From: Sphingobacterium faecale
Lineage (GTDB): Bacteria > Bacteroidota > Bacteroidia > Sphingobacteriales > Sphingobacteriaceae
Assembly: GCF_016746095.1 (NCBI RefSeq)
Contig: NZ_JAERTY010000013.1
Location: forward strand, 62,001-126,000
Length of the DNA stretch: 64,000 nucleotides
Direction: 5' to 3'
Position numbers and translations under genes: made by a program. Positions 18,755 to 28,235 of this stretch are shown here, piece after piece. Every line of letters begins with the position of its first letter. The stretch's first letter is position 1. Under the pieces are notes generated by a model, which saw only the letters and a list, made by a program, of their open reading frames with translations, did no database searches and was not told the origin of the DNA.

Positions 18755-19126
18755 TTATTCGTTTGTAGTCTGAGTTCTGTTATTGTATTGTGCCAGCACT
18801 TCATGCATGGAGATATCAAGTATTTCCAGTTGGTTGAAAAAGCGAGGCAGTTCTATATTCATAAACTGTTCTTTTTGCAGCGCTGTTATCTTCTCTTTGG
18901 CGGAGGGGACTACAAACAGTCCTAGACCACGTTTATTATAGACTAAGTTTTGCTGTTGCAACAGGTCGTATGCCCGCATCACGGTGTTCGGTGTGACCTC
19001 CAATTCGGATGCTAGATCGCGTACAGAAAGTATTTTTTGATCTGCAGACCATTCGTCTTTCCGTATTTTTTCTTTGACGAAGTCAACGATCTGGAGATAA
19101 ATTGCCTTTTCTTCTTTAAACTCCAT
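18755..19126 (-). CDS. GntR-family transcriptional regulator, YtrA subfamily
   Basis: A 123-residue repressor-type protein. The N-terminal winged helix is clear: IYLQIVDFVKEKI, then SVRDLASELEVTPNTVMRAY, then RGLGLFVVP. The short C-terminal tail of about 50 residues without a ligand-binding FadR/UTRA domain is the YtrA subfamily pattern, in which the gene lies with an ABC transporter and represses it. Its ATG shares one base with the permease stop (TAATG). The 9-bp inverted repeat at 20792-20813 at the operon promoter is its likely operator. Confidence 0.88.
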   Translation of the reverse strand: MEFKEEKAIYLQIVDFVKEKIRKDEWSADQKILSVRDLASELEVTPNTVMRAYDLLQQQNLVYNKRGLGLFVVPSAKEKITALQKEQFMNIELPRFFNQLEILDISMHEVLAQYNNRTQTTNE

Positions 19127-19929
19127 TAGTGCTCCTTTTCTTTTAGTTTATAATAAAAGCTAAGTAAGATCATGAAGACCAAAAGTAGATAGTAGATATA
19201 CCGCCACAATTTTACCGCGGTGCCATCGATTGTATATTGTATCGTCCCCTCGGGGTTTACTTGGGTAAAAGTCATCACAAAGATATAAGCACCGATACCT
19301 AGTACTATAAATGCCATTGTGGCGTATTTTTTTAACATAAAGACAAATAAGGCGTAAGAAGGTATTATCATCAATAAGACCGTAGAGAAAATCTTCAGCT
19401 GTAGCGTTGTTATCGTATTAAACGCGCTATATTCACCAAATTGATAATAAAATTGACCTTGGTGCTCGAGATAGGTCCGCGTATCTTCAAGATAAAGATG
19501 TTTGTACAAAGCAACCAAGAGGTGGTCAAATAAGATAATCGATACGATGGTTAGTAGGTAAGTGAATCCTGTAAATAAGCCGATGCCAATCACCCGTTCG
19601 GAAGGCGATATGGGGTATGTCAGTGTATTGAAGCTTTCATTGAGCTGAATGAGGTATCCACGTAAAGTCAACATTAAAAATGCAGGGATTGTCAGTATAA
19701 CAAATACTTTTCCCTGATTTGGACGGATCAGCAAGTTCTCGTAAAACAGATTGGTTCTAAAATTTTCTTTGTTTATAAACTGTTCGTGGAGAGGTGCTCC
19801 CGACCAAAACGCAGCACCTACGAAGATTGCAAATACGATAATCGGAATACTGATAATAATATTTTTATTTATTGCCCACATTTCATATAGTACTACTTTT
19901 AAGGCAGTTGTTTTATTATATAGATTCAT
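19126..19929 (-). CDS. ABC transporter permease (six-helix membrane protein)
   Basis: A 267-residue integral membrane protein with about six hydrophobic helices (near residues 22-42, 75-92, 113-135, 180-205, 208-226 and 244-262). It overlaps the ATPase gene by 14 bp and the GntR gene by 1 bp, so the three are coupled. It has no recognisable substrate-specific motif; proteins of this shape are the ABC-2-type permeases of YtrA-controlled systems, often linked to cell-envelope stress or antimicrobial resistance. Confidence 0.8.
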   Translation of the reverse strand: MNLYNKTTALKVVLYEMWAINKNIIISIPIIVFAIFVGAAFWSGAPLHEQFINKENFRTNLFYENLLIRPNQGKVFVILTIPAFLMLTLRGYLIQLNESFNTLTYPISPSERVIGIGLFTGFTYLLTIVSIILFDHLLVALYKHLYLEDTRTYLEHQGQFYYQFGEYSAFNTITTLQLKIFSTVLLMIIPSYALFVFMLKKYATMAFIVLGIGAYIFVMTFTQVNPEGTIQYTIDGTAVKLWRYIYYLLLVFMILLSFYYKLKEKEH

Positions 19930-20776
19930 AAGTCTTTGTATTTATATGATCAGATATAGTTGTTGTATCCAGATTGGTTATAACGGCATTAAAGAATAAT
20001 TCAATATCAAATAAATTTTCATCCAAGTTTTCCTGCATTTTCACCACATATTTTCTGCCATACATATTTTCCTCTGTATATATAATGGTATCGTGCTCCT
20101 GTGGGGCAGTCGTTACTTTAAACAGTTTAGATAATTGCTCGATCGATTGGTCTATAACCAATCGGTGATCTTTTAAAATCAACAGATGGTCTATCAATGG
20201 ATGTATATCTCTGATTTGATGTGTAGATATTATTACCACCGAATCTTGGGAAGTATGCTTGGCCAATACCCTTCGTAGTTGACTTTTAGAAGGAATATCT
20301 AATCCATTGGCAGGTTCGTCCATCAACAAGATACGCGATCGTGTAGCTATGCCAAATGCGATATTCAATTTCTTTTTTTGTCCATACGATAGATTACTGA
20401 TATGCATATCTGGATCTATACTAAACTGGGAGAGGAGGTCTTCAAATAGAATCTGATCAAAATTGGTGTATATTGAAGAATATACTTTTAGCCATTTTTG
20501 TAGTGGCCAAGAAGGTAATTGTACCTCGTCTTCAAAAAAATAGAGGTCACTTAAAAAGCCTACTTCTCTTTCACTCGGTATTTTATCAAATACTCGAATT
20601 TCTCCCTTTTTTGGAAAGGTGATACCTGCTATCAGCTTTAACAGCGTGGTTTTTCCCACTCCATTTAGACCCAATAAACCATAAATCTGACCTGGGTAAA
20701 ACGTGGTAGATAACTGGTCAATGACTGGTTTATAGTTTCTTAAATAGTGAAAATGTAAGTTTTTTATGGCTATCAT
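19916..20776 (-). CDS. ABC transporter ATP-binding protein
   Basis: A 286-residue ATPase with Walker A GLNGVGKTT (36-44), signature LSYGQKKK (about 129-136) and Walker B ILLMDEPANGLD (Asp153, Glu154), followed by a switch His in STHQ. The C-terminal 70 residues are a variable extension typical of export-type ATPases. It is the first gene of a four-gene minus-strand operon (ATPase, permease, GntR regulator, unknown exported protein), transcribed from the promoter at 20816-20845. Confidence 0.92.
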   Translation of the reverse strand: MIAIKNLHFHYLRNYKPVIDQLSTTFYPGQIYGLLGLNGVGKTTLLKLIAGITFPKKGEIRVFDKIPSEREVGFLSDLYFFEDEVQLPSWPLQKWLKVYSSIYTNFDQILFEDLLSQFSIDPDMHISNLSYGQKKKLNIAFGIATRSRILLMDEPANGLDIPSKSQLRRVLAKHTSQDSVVIISTHQIRDIHPLIDHLLILKDHRLVIDQSIEQLSKLFKVTTAPQEHDTIIYTEENMYGRKYVVKMQENLDENLFDIELFFNAVITNLDTTTISDHINTKTYESI

Positions 20777-20791
20777 ATTTCAATTGTGTTA

Positions 20792-20813
20792 GTGTATTAC
20801 TAATGTAATACAC
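20792..20813. promoter_or_regulatory. likely GntR (YtrA-type) operator
   Basis: A perfect 9-bp inverted repeat, GTGTATTAC and GTAATACAC, separated by TAAT. It lies just downstream of the -7 element of the ABC operon, over the expected transcription start, where a bound repressor would block initiation. The half-sites AGTGTA and TACAC resemble those I recall for Bacillus YtrA. Confidence 0.65.
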
Positions 20814-20815
20814 CT

Positions 20816-20845
20816 CAAAGTTAATGATAGTTTTTAGAATTCAAA
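20816..20845 (-). promoter_or_regulatory. Bacteroidota-type promoter of the GntR-ABC operon
   Basis: On the minus strand, TAACTTTG (plus-strand 20816-20823) matches the -7 consensus TAnnTTTG exactly, and TTTG (20842-20845) lies 18 bp upstream as the -33 element. Start of transcription would fall near 20809, about 33 nt before the ATPase ATG. Confidence 0.7.
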
Positions 20846-21005
20846 AAATATTATTTTTTTCTGTTTGAACAGCTTGTCCTTTCTTCTCAATATTCGTTTG
20901 TTCCGGAAAGGAGATCGGGATAATGTGTTAAATGCGAAGGTGCATCTATTCGTGAGTTATAGGATCGGTCAAAGCTTAAATTTTGATAAGAGTTATGGTC
21001 GTCAT

Positions 21006-21590
21006 TTATTTTAAGCTTATAAGGTAAGCTATATAAAGATATAGCTTTAGATTTTTTTTCTTGAATACCTCTTTTAAGGTGGCCAGTGCTTTTGATCTAC
21101 TGAAATACACCGTGTTTTTAGAAGTGTTTAAGAGCTCACATATTTCGGTTACATCCATGTCCTCGATATAGGACATCCTAAATATATCAGCTTGTTGTTT
21201 TGGTAGCCTATTTACTTCTATAAGCAACTCATCTAGAAGCTCCATATATATTATCTTAGCTAATATATCCGTCTCCTTCTCTTCGATAGGAATAAAATAC
21301 TCTTCAGGAACAATTTCTGTCATTCCGTATGATGTATTATTATGGTTATAGCATGCGTTCCGAGTTACCAGATACAGAAATGATTTCACATAGGAGATGT
21401 TAGGAATTTGCTCTCTGGTATTCCAGAGCTTATAAAACGAATCAGATACAATCTCTTCAGCCTGACTAAAATTATTGGTTAGTTTATAAGCAAAAAAAAA
21501 CAATTTTTTTTCATGTTTTTTCATAAAATAGCGTAATCCATTTTCGTTGCCTAGTTGCAATTCTGATAATTTTGCGTTATCAAGGTTCAT
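21006..21590 (-). CDS. ECF RNA polymerase sigma factor (sigma-70 family)
   Basis: Start chosen at 21590 (MNLDNAKLSELQLG), which leaves a normal ECF N-terminus of about 194 residues; an upstream ATG at 21638 would add 16. Region 2 is seen as FAYKLTNNFSQAEEIVSDSFYKLW with NISYVKSFLYLVTRNACY, and region 4 as LPKQQADIFRMSYIEDMD followed by a helix-turn-helix TEICELLNTSKNTVY. It directs RNA polymerase to a specific set of promoters, probably the SusC/SusD operon beginning at 21794. Unusually it is transcribed divergently from the FecR anti-sigma gene. Confidence 0.88.
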   Translation of the reverse strand: MNLDNAKLSELQLGNENGLRYFMKKHEKKLFFFAYKLTNNFSQAEEIVSDSFYKLWNTREQIPNISYVKSFLYLVTRNACYNHNNTSYGMTEIVPEEYFIPIEEKETDILAKIIYMELLDELLIEVNRLPKQQADIFRMSYIEDMDVTEICELLNTSKNTVYFSRSKALATLKEVFKKKNLKLYLYIAYLISLK

Positions 21591-21793
21591 AAATCTAAGG
21601 ATAAAAGGTCTCTGCCAATGATATGAAAAATTTATCAAAGTTTGAAAACCTTTACTCTTTTTAACAGGTTAGGTATTCTCACAGTTTCTATTTAACTACG
21701 TGCATCTGCTGGTTAACATTTCTACTAAAAATATATTTTTTACTAAGGTTTACTCTTCTCAACTGTAATAGGTGTATATGACCAATTGAAAGA

Positions 21794-22966
21794 ATGTTGA
21801 CAAAAACTGAAATAGCAAAGTTGATTCGTAAGAAATATGAAGGTAAACTCGATAGAAAAGAGCAGTTCATGCTTGAAGAATTAGCGTCCCAGAATGTTCA
21901 TTTTTTAGAGTTACTCAGAGATATTGATAATAGCGAGGTTTTACATCAAGATCTACTGTTATGGCTGAATCTGGATGGAGAATTGGGTGGAAAGCTCTCT
22001 GTCAGATTACGGAACCGGACATTGGATAAGATAAAAATAAATCAACGGAGACATAAGCATTTTTTTTCATCGCGCATTAAGATGGTTTATCAAGCGGCAG
22101 CTTTGATTATTATATCGGCTGTACTCTATTTTTATATTTACAGGTCACAAGCTGTAGATCTTGTTCAGGAGATCGATACTATTGAGCTTTCGGGTGAGAT
22201 GCCATCTATTAAGATGCATGGAGGAAAAATCGTCGAACTCAAAATGACGGAGCACACTGTTGTGATCTCCGATAATTTGAAATATAAAAATGGGGCTGTT
22301 ATCGAGGGAAACTATATAAAGGATGATGAACCATTAGAGCTGTCAACTCCCAAAGGACGCACCTATGAATTGATATTGTCTGATGGTACACATGTCTGGT
22401 TAAATGCAGATTCTAAAATTTCATTCCCTAAGAAATTTTCTGGGAATGAAAGATTAATAACGTTGGAAGGGGAGGCCTTCTTTGATGTCGCTAAAGATAA
22501 AGGCCGTCCATTTATCGTTAAAACCCTCCGACAGGAAGTGGAAGTACTTGGTACAAAATTTAATATTAAAGCTTACGAAGAAGACTTCTCTACAACCACG
22601 ACCTTATTGGAAGGAAGTGTTAAAATCAACACAGAAAAAGAATCTGTTTACCTAACACCCAACGAGCAGAGTATAGTGAAAAATGGACAGTTGACAAGAC
22701 GACATGTGCTTACAGACCAGTATGTGGGATGGAGAGCTAATAAGTTTGTTTTTTACGAAACCGAACTTAGAGATGCCATACTCGCTATGGGAAGATGGTA
22801 TAACTTTGAAGTTGTAAATATGGATAAACTTCCCGCTATCCATATATATGGAACGATAAGCCGATCAAAAAAACTATCAGAAGTCATGCAGATTATGGGA
22901 ATAAGTGGGTTGACATTCAAAATAGACCAACGGGAAAAAATAACTAAACTAATTGTTATGGAGTGA
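21794..22966 (+). CDS. FecR-family anti-sigma factor
   Basis: A 390-residue inner-membrane protein with a cytoplasmic helical anti-sigma region (1-90), a TM helix (about residues 97-116), a periplasmic FecR domain (about 175-280; LSDGTHVWLNADSKISFP and LEGEAFFDVAKDKGRPF are the hallmarks) and a C-terminal DUF4974 domain (about 318-390) that contacts the STN domain of the SusC partner. The gene is followed 95 bp later by an STN-containing SusC, so it is the middle link of a cell-surface signalling chain with the divergent sigma gene. Confidence 0.92.
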   Translation: MLTKTEIAKLIRKKYEGKLDRKEQFMLEELASQNVHFLELLRDIDNSEVLHQDLLLWLNLDGELGGKLSVRLRNRTLDKIKINQRRHKHFFSSRIKMVYQAAALIIISAVLYFYIYRSQAVDLVQEIDTIELSGEMPSIKMHGGKIVELKMTEHTVVISDNLKYKNGAVIEGNYIKDDEPLELSTPKGRTYELILSDGTHVWLNADSKISFPKKFSGNERLITLEGEAFFDVAKDKGRPFIVKTLRQEVEVLGTKFNIKAYEEDFSTTTTLLEGSVKINTEKESVYLTPNEQSIVKNGQLTRRHVLTDQYVGWRANKFVFYETELRDAILAMGRWYNFEVVNMDKLPAIHIYGTISRSKKLSEVMQIMGISGLTFKIDQREKITKLIVME

Positions 22967-23061
22967 TTTTTTACATAGACGTTCACAGATTTGGCTTGAA
23001 GTTGCTTCAGCTGGAATATGGTAAACAGATAAACAACCAATTCGATTAATAAACCACTATA

Positions 23062-26000
23062 ATGATCAAAACGATGAAATTTATGTCTTCCCTATATCAA
23101 TTGTCATTGATATTAAGGTCGATAAGTGTATTGTTAGTTTTCAATATCTCTACGCTTTTTGCCAGTAGTTATGCCCAGACAGTGACATTGCTAGGAGGTC
23201 GAATGACTCTTGCTCAGGTGATGCTTGAAGTAGAGAGGCAGAGTGGGGTACCCTACTTTTTGAATAATAAAGACATCGCCAATCTCACTGTAGATATTCA
23301 GGTTAAGAACCTGTCTGTTAAACAGGTTATGGATAAGTTGATGATGACCGTACCTATTAGTTGTTTTGTGGACAATGAAACCATTATTATAAGACCAGAT
23401 ATACATAGATCAGGAGAGAGAGATGAAAATAAGAAAGATAAAGAGGAAAAACAGTCGTCAATTATCAAAGGAAAGGTAGTTGATGCTAGAGGTAATCCTT
23501 TGGTAGGTGTGACTATATCTATAAAAGGGAGCACTATTTCGACGCAAACAAAAGCCAACGGAGACTACATAATTAATGTTGGAACTATTCATGACCCTAT
23601 TTTAGTTTTTTCGACCATTGGACATGTTTCTGTAGAAAGAAAAGCGATGGGGAAGCCGTTATTAGATGTAATTATGTACTCAAGCGTTGAGCAAATCGAC
23701 GAAGTGGTCATTGGTTACGGCGTACAGAAAAGATCTGATCTCACTGGCTCCATCGGAAGTGTACAGATGGAAGATTTACAAAAGGCTCCGGTCAAGTCTT
23801 TTGATGAAGCTCTAGCCGGTAGAGTAGCCGGCGTGCAAGTCACGTCATCGGAAGGGCAGCCAGGGGCTTCAATTGATATTGTGATAAGAGGAGTCGGGTC
23901 GATTACACAAAATACAGGACCACTTTATGTCATTGATGGAATGCCGGTCGAGACCGGAGGGGATACGGGTGAGATAAATCCAATAAATGGTATTGACCCC
24001 GCAGACATCAAATCTATAGATATTCTGAAGGATGCATCAGCTACTGCTATTTACGGTGCCAGAGGGGGAAATGGTGTAGTAATTATTACGACTAAGCGAG
24101 GCGCAGAATCTGCTCCTAAAGTCACCTACAACGGTTATTTTGGACTTCAGAACAGTACTAAAAGACAAAAGGTATTAAGCCCCTTCGATTTTGTAAAATT
24201 ACAACAAGAGATAGATCCTCTGAGAACAATGGGGCTATATCTACAGGGGGGGGACGTAGATATGGAAGATTATAAGTTATTGGACGGGATAAATTGGGAA
24301 GACAAGGTAATGCGTGTTGCTCCGATGTTTAACAATCATCTTTCTTTGTCGGGTGGAAACCAGCAAACCAAGTACAGTGCATCCGTTTCAGCGATAGATC
24401 AAAGTGGTATTATAATTAATTCGGGGTTTAAGCGTATTCAAGGAAGAATGACTTTGGATCAGCAGATCAATAAAAAATTAAAAGTTGGTCTTGATGCTAA
24501 TTATTCCAATTACTCCAATTATGGTACACCTACGTCAACTTCCACCTATAGTCATGAAATAAATCTACTGTTCAATGTTTGGGCTTTCCGTCCGGTATCC
24601 GTTACCAATGAGAATTTTTTAGAAGAAGGGCTGGATCCAGAGATTGATCAGACCAATGATCAGCGTTTTAATCCTATCCTCACGGCCAAAAATGAACTAC
24701 GTGAAAACTATGGAACTACTTTTTTTGTTAATGGATATGCCGATTACAACCTGTTAAGTAACCTTAAGTTTAAAGTTTCTGGGACATACCATAGAGGTGC
24801 TAGGAGGTATGATGCTTTTAATGGATCAGAATCGCGTACAGGGCATCCTTTGTCAAATTATCAAATCAATGGCTCCCGCTCTTTTATTGAATCAAACCGA
24901 TGGTATATTTCTAACCAGTTGAATTACACAAAAACTTTTAACAAGAAGCATTATCTGAATGCTATGGCAGCCTTTACGGCCGAGCGAGCTTCTAGTTTGA
25001 GTTTCGGAGCTTCAGCTATAAGACTTCAAAATGAAAATCTAGGGCTATCTGGATTAGATGAGGGTGAACCCAATTTTATAACATCGTCCACCTCCGCATC
25101 ATCTATGGCGAGTTTTATGGCGCGAGCTATCTATTCTTATGATTCAAGGTACTTATTGACTGTCACAAATAGACTGGATGGATCCTCTAGATTTCTAGGA
25201 GAGTATATATATGGTTTGTTTCCTTCTGTAGCTGCTGCATGGCGCCTTAATAACGAGTCATTTATGAAATCTTTTGTATGGTTGTCAAATGCAAAACTTC
25301 GGAGTTCTTGGGGCAAAACCGGAAACAACTCTATAGGCAACTTTGTAGCACACGCTGCACTACAGAGTTTAAATACTACTGGCTACGGCTTCGGTAATAA
25401 TATAATCCGGGGAGTTGTTCCCACTTCCTTAGGAAATGAAGCGTTAAAGTGGGAAGCGTCGGAGCAGATCGATCTAGGGCTTGATGTCGGTTTTTTAAAT
25501 GATAGGATTGCAATGACGATCGATTTTTATCGGAAAAAGAGCCATGATCTGCTGATGAATGCAGAGCTATCACCATCTACAGGTTATCCGAGTGCAATCA
25601 AAAATATTGGGAAAATACAGAATGACGGACTAGAAATAACGTTGGGTCTAGTACCTATAAAAAAGACATTCACTTGGACTTCAGATTTTAATATCTCATT
25701 TAATAAAAACAAAGTTTTGGAACTCGTTGACAATCAGACATCACGCCTTACGGCTATGACTTGGGGGGATGATTGGCGTGGTGTGCACGGTTATATTGCC
25801 AAGTTGAATAAACCTGTCTCTCAATTTTATGGGGTATTGTGGGATGGAGTATATACCTACGACGATTTTGATTTTGATGGGATCAATTATACGTTAAAAC
25901 CTACTATAAGTACAAATGGTACAGCTAATGTACAACCTGGGCATATTAAGTACAAGGATCTGAATGGAGATCGGGTTATTGATGATAATGATAAGGTCGT

Positions 26001-26508
26001 CATTGGTAATCCTCTACCCAAGCATTTTGGAGGATGGTCCAACAATTTTTCATATAAGGGATTTGATCTTAATATCTTTCTACAATGGTCTTATGGTAAT
26101 GATGTGATGAATGCTAACCGTATTATTATGGAGTCAGGGTATAAGTATAATATCAATCAGTTCGCATCTTATAAAGACAGGTGGGCGCCTGATAATCAAG
26201 ATGGAAAACTTCCTGTGGCCAGAGGTGCCTTGTACAAAACATACTCAGATAGAGTGGTAGAAGATGGTTCGTTTATACGCTTAAAGACTGCTGCTTTCGG
26301 TTATAATATACCGTTAGACTATTTAAAAAAGATCAAGCTTGCTCAGCTTAGGCTTTATGTGTCGGCACAGAATCTGTATACCTGGACTAATTATTCTGGA
26401 TATGATCCCGAAGTTTCCATCCGCAACTCAGCCCTTACTGCAGGGTTCGATTATTCAGCTTATCCCCGTGCTAGAACGTATACTTTTGGCTTAAATATGA
26501 CCTTTTAA
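23062..26508 (+). CDS. SusC/RagA TonB-dependent transporter with STN signalling domain
   Basis: At 1148 residues this outer-membrane transporter has a signal segment ending near SSYAQ, an STN domain (about 45-115; MTLAQVMLEVERQSGVPYF), a carboxypeptidase-regulatory-like domain (about 138-215), the SusC signature VVIGYGVQKRSDLTGSI, the plug with IDILKDASATAIYGARGGNG, and a barrel ending in YTFGLNMTF. The STN domain should touch the FecR C-terminus when ligand binds. It is followed 17 nt later by its SusD partner. Confidence 0.93.
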   Translation: MIKTMKFMSSLYQLSLILRSISVLLVFNISTLFASSYAQTVTLLGGRMTLAQVMLEVERQSGVPYFLNNKDIANLTVDIQVKNLSVKQVMDKLMMTVPISCFVDNETIIIRPDIHRSGERDENKKDKEEKQSSIIKGKVVDARGNPLVGVTISIKGSTISTQTKANGDYIINVGTIHDPILVFSTIGHVSVERKAMGKPLLDVIMYSSVEQIDEVVIGYGVQKRSDLTGSIGSVQMEDLQKAPVKSFDEALAGRVAGVQVTSSEGQPGASIDIVIRGVGSITQNTGPLYVIDGMPVETGGDTGEINPINGIDPADIKSIDILKDASATAIYGARGGNGVVIITTKRGAESAPKVTYNGYFGLQNSTKRQKVLSPFDFVKLQQEIDPLRTMGLYLQGGDVDMEDYKLLDGINWEDKVMRVAPMFNNHLSLSGGNQQTKYSASVSAIDQSGIIINSGFKRIQGRMTLDQQINKKLKVGLDANYSNYSNYGTPTSTSTYSHEINLLFNVWAFRPVSVTNENFLEEGLDPEIDQTNDQRFNPILTAKNELRENYGTTFFVNGYADYNLLSNLKFKVSGTYHRGARRYDAFNGSESRTGHPLSNYQINGSRSFIESNRWYISNQLNYTKTFNKKHYLNAMAAFTAERASSLSFGASAIRLQNENLGLSGLDEGEPNFITSSTSASSMASFMARAIYSYDSRYLLTVTNRLDGSSRFLGEYIYGLFPSVAAAWRLNNESFMKSFVWLSNAKLRSSWGKTGNNSIGNFVAHAALQSLNTTGYGFGNNIIRGVVPTSLGNEALKWEASEQIDLGLDVGFLNDRIAMTIDFYRKKSHDLLMNAELSPSTGYPSAIKNIGKIQNDGLEITLGLVPIKKTFTWTSDFNISFNKNKVLELVDNQTSRLTAMTWGDDWRGVHGYIAKLNKPVSQFYGVLWDGVYTYDDFDFDGINYTLKPTISTNGTANVQPGHIKYKDLNGDRVIDDNDKVVIGNPLPKHFGGWSNNFSYKGFDLNIFLQWSYGNDVMNANRIIMESGYKYNINQFASYKDRWAPDNQDGKLPVARGALYKTYSDRVVEDGSFIRLKTAAFGYNIPLDYLKKIKLAQLRLYVSAQNLYTWTNYSGYDPEVSIRNSALTAGFDYSAYPRARTYTFGLNMTF

Positions 26509-26525
26509 TTCTAAATAAGAGCGCA

Positions 26526-28100
26526 ATGAAAAAAATAATAATAGGTACTTTATCCGCAATGATTCTCTTTAGTGGATGTAGTAATTTTTTAAAAGAAGAT
26601 CCGACCGATTTTGTTGCCCCCGTTAACTATTATAAGACGGAAAAGGAAGTTTTCTCCGCTTTGGCCGGTGTATACGATATTCTAGGAAATAGAGCCGCTT
26701 ATGGTCGATATCTTTTTTTTGAAATGGATATGAGTGATCAGTGTTATATGGCACTTTCTAGTACAGGGCAGGATATTGCTTTATACAACTATGATATCGG
26801 CGATCAGAAGCTCGTGGATACTTGGTCAATTTTGTATCAGGGTATTAATAGAGCAAACATGTTATTGGAAAGAATTGATCAGTCTGATATCTCAGAAACG
26901 CTGCGGGATAATTATAAAGGAGAGGCTCTCTTTTTGCGAGCCTATTATTATTTTCTTTTAACATCCAATTGGGGGAGCGTTCCCTTACGTTTGCAGTCTA
27001 CAAAGACACCCGGAGAGGTCGATATGAAACCCGCTAAGTTGAAAGATATATATGCCCAGATTATTGTAGATATGACCTCCGCTGCCGACCTAGTCGGTGA
27101 CGTTACGGCCTATAAAAATGCTGGACGCGTCTCCAAATCCACAGTTTGGGGTATTTTAGCCCGTGTTAATTTAAAGATGGCAGGCGCACCTCTACGTGAT
27201 AAGAGCAGGTATGCAGAAGCTAAAAAATGGGCGGAAAAAGTGATTAACCTTGGGTATCATACCCTGAATCCAGATTATACCCAAGTGTTCAAGAATCATG
27301 CTCAAAAAGTGTATGATACCAAGGAATCTATATGGGAAGTCGAATTTTCATATATGTCAGGATCACAATATGAGGAAGGCAACGTGGGGTCAATCAATGG
27401 TATAGGTACAAGTAATAAATTAGTAGGATATAGCTACGGTGCTCAAAAGATAATGAAGCCTTATTACGACTCGTTCGGGGTCGGTGATCTACGTAGGGAT
27501 TGGAATATTAATGATTATTATTATGAGAATGAGCCTGCAACAGGAAGAATCGTTTATGCTGGTAATGCAGCTGCCATTTTTTACAATAGATCCGCGTCCA
27601 AGTGGCGTAGAGAGTATGAAATCACACCACAGAAGAGTGTTAATACAACCACTATTAATTTTCCATTGCTGCGCTATGCTGATGTATTGTTAATGTTTGC
27701 CGAAGCCGATAATATGTCGCCAGAAGGACGAAGTTCACAAGCAGAATGGTGTGTAAATCAAGTCAGGCAGCGGGGCTTCGGTAATTTATTACCAGGAGCA
27801 GTGCCTACTGCAAATGTTGATCTTCCAACAGGATTGGATGTTGTTGATTTTCAAGAGGCTATCCAGAAAGAGCGTTCTTTCGAACTTGGATTCGAGGGAC
27901 TGAGAAGGCATGATCTCATACGTTGGGGAATATTTCTTCAGACTATGCAAGGGCTTAAGTCCTATAAGGCATCTGCCGCTGCCGATTATCAATATGGATT
28001 TAGAACAGCTGAGAATATAAAACCCCGAGATACACTTTTTGCTGTGCCAAGAAGTGAAATGGTTGTTAACAAGCTAATGGAGCAGAATTCAGGATGGTAA
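26526..28100 (+). CDS. SusD/RagB-family lipoprotein
   Basis: A 524-residue outer-membrane lipoprotein, lipobox FSGC with Cys18. The SusD helical region contains EALFLRAYYYFLLTSNWGSV, and the C-terminal region has LLRYADVLLMFAEA and FELGFEGLRRHDLIRWG, all diagnostic. It pairs with the SusC encoded just before it. An intergenic hairpin element begins 11 nt after its stop codon. Confidence 0.93.
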   Translation: MKKIIIGTLSAMILFSGCSNFLKEDPTDFVAPVNYYKTEKEVFSALAGVYDILGNRAAYGRYLFFEMDMSDQCYMALSSTGQDIALYNYDIGDQKLVDTWSILYQGINRANMLLERIDQSDISETLRDNYKGEALFLRAYYYFLLTSNWGSVPLRLQSTKTPGEVDMKPAKLKDIYAQIIVDMTSAADLVGDVTAYKNAGRVSKSTVWGILARVNLKMAGAPLRDKSRYAEAKKWAEKVINLGYHTLNPDYTQVFKNHAQKVYDTKESIWEVEFSYMSGSQYEEGNVGSINGIGTSNKLVGYSYGAQKIMKPYYDSFGVGDLRRDWNINDYYYENEPATGRIVYAGNAAAIFYNRSASKWRREYEITPQKSVNTTTINFPLLRYADVLLMFAEADNMSPEGRSSQAEWCVNQVRQRGFGNLLPGAVPTANVDLPTGLDVVDFQEAIQKERSFELGFEGLRRHDLIRWGIFLQTMQGLKSYKASAAADYQYGFRTAENIKPRDTLFAVPRSEMVVNKLMEQNSGW

Positions 28101-28110
28101 CCAATTTATT

Positions 28111-28168
28111 TTATGGAATACTCCTGTTTAGCGAAACGCAAACACGCATGAGTCCGCCAACTGGCGGA
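28111..28168 (+). repeat. conserved intergenic hairpin element, copy A
   Basis: The first 42 nt (28111-28152) match 53650-53691 at 33 of 42 positions without gaps. Within it ACTCCTG can pair with CATGAGT across about 20 nt. It is followed directly by a second hairpin, TCCGCCA-AC-TGGCGGA (28153-28168). Both copies lie about 10 nt after a SusC or SusD stop codon, so an RNA role in stabilising or tuning the operon transcript is likely. This is inference. Confidence 0.55.
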
Positions 28169-28235
28169 TGGTCATTAAAGAAAAAATAATAAACATATGA
28201 AATAGAAAATGCTATCTATAACTAAATATATGCAT

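Noticed and set aside
28153-28168. Short palindrome as an insertion-sequence end
   Set aside because: No transposase, target duplication or matching second end was found; it is better explained as an RNA hairpin in the conserved intergenic element.
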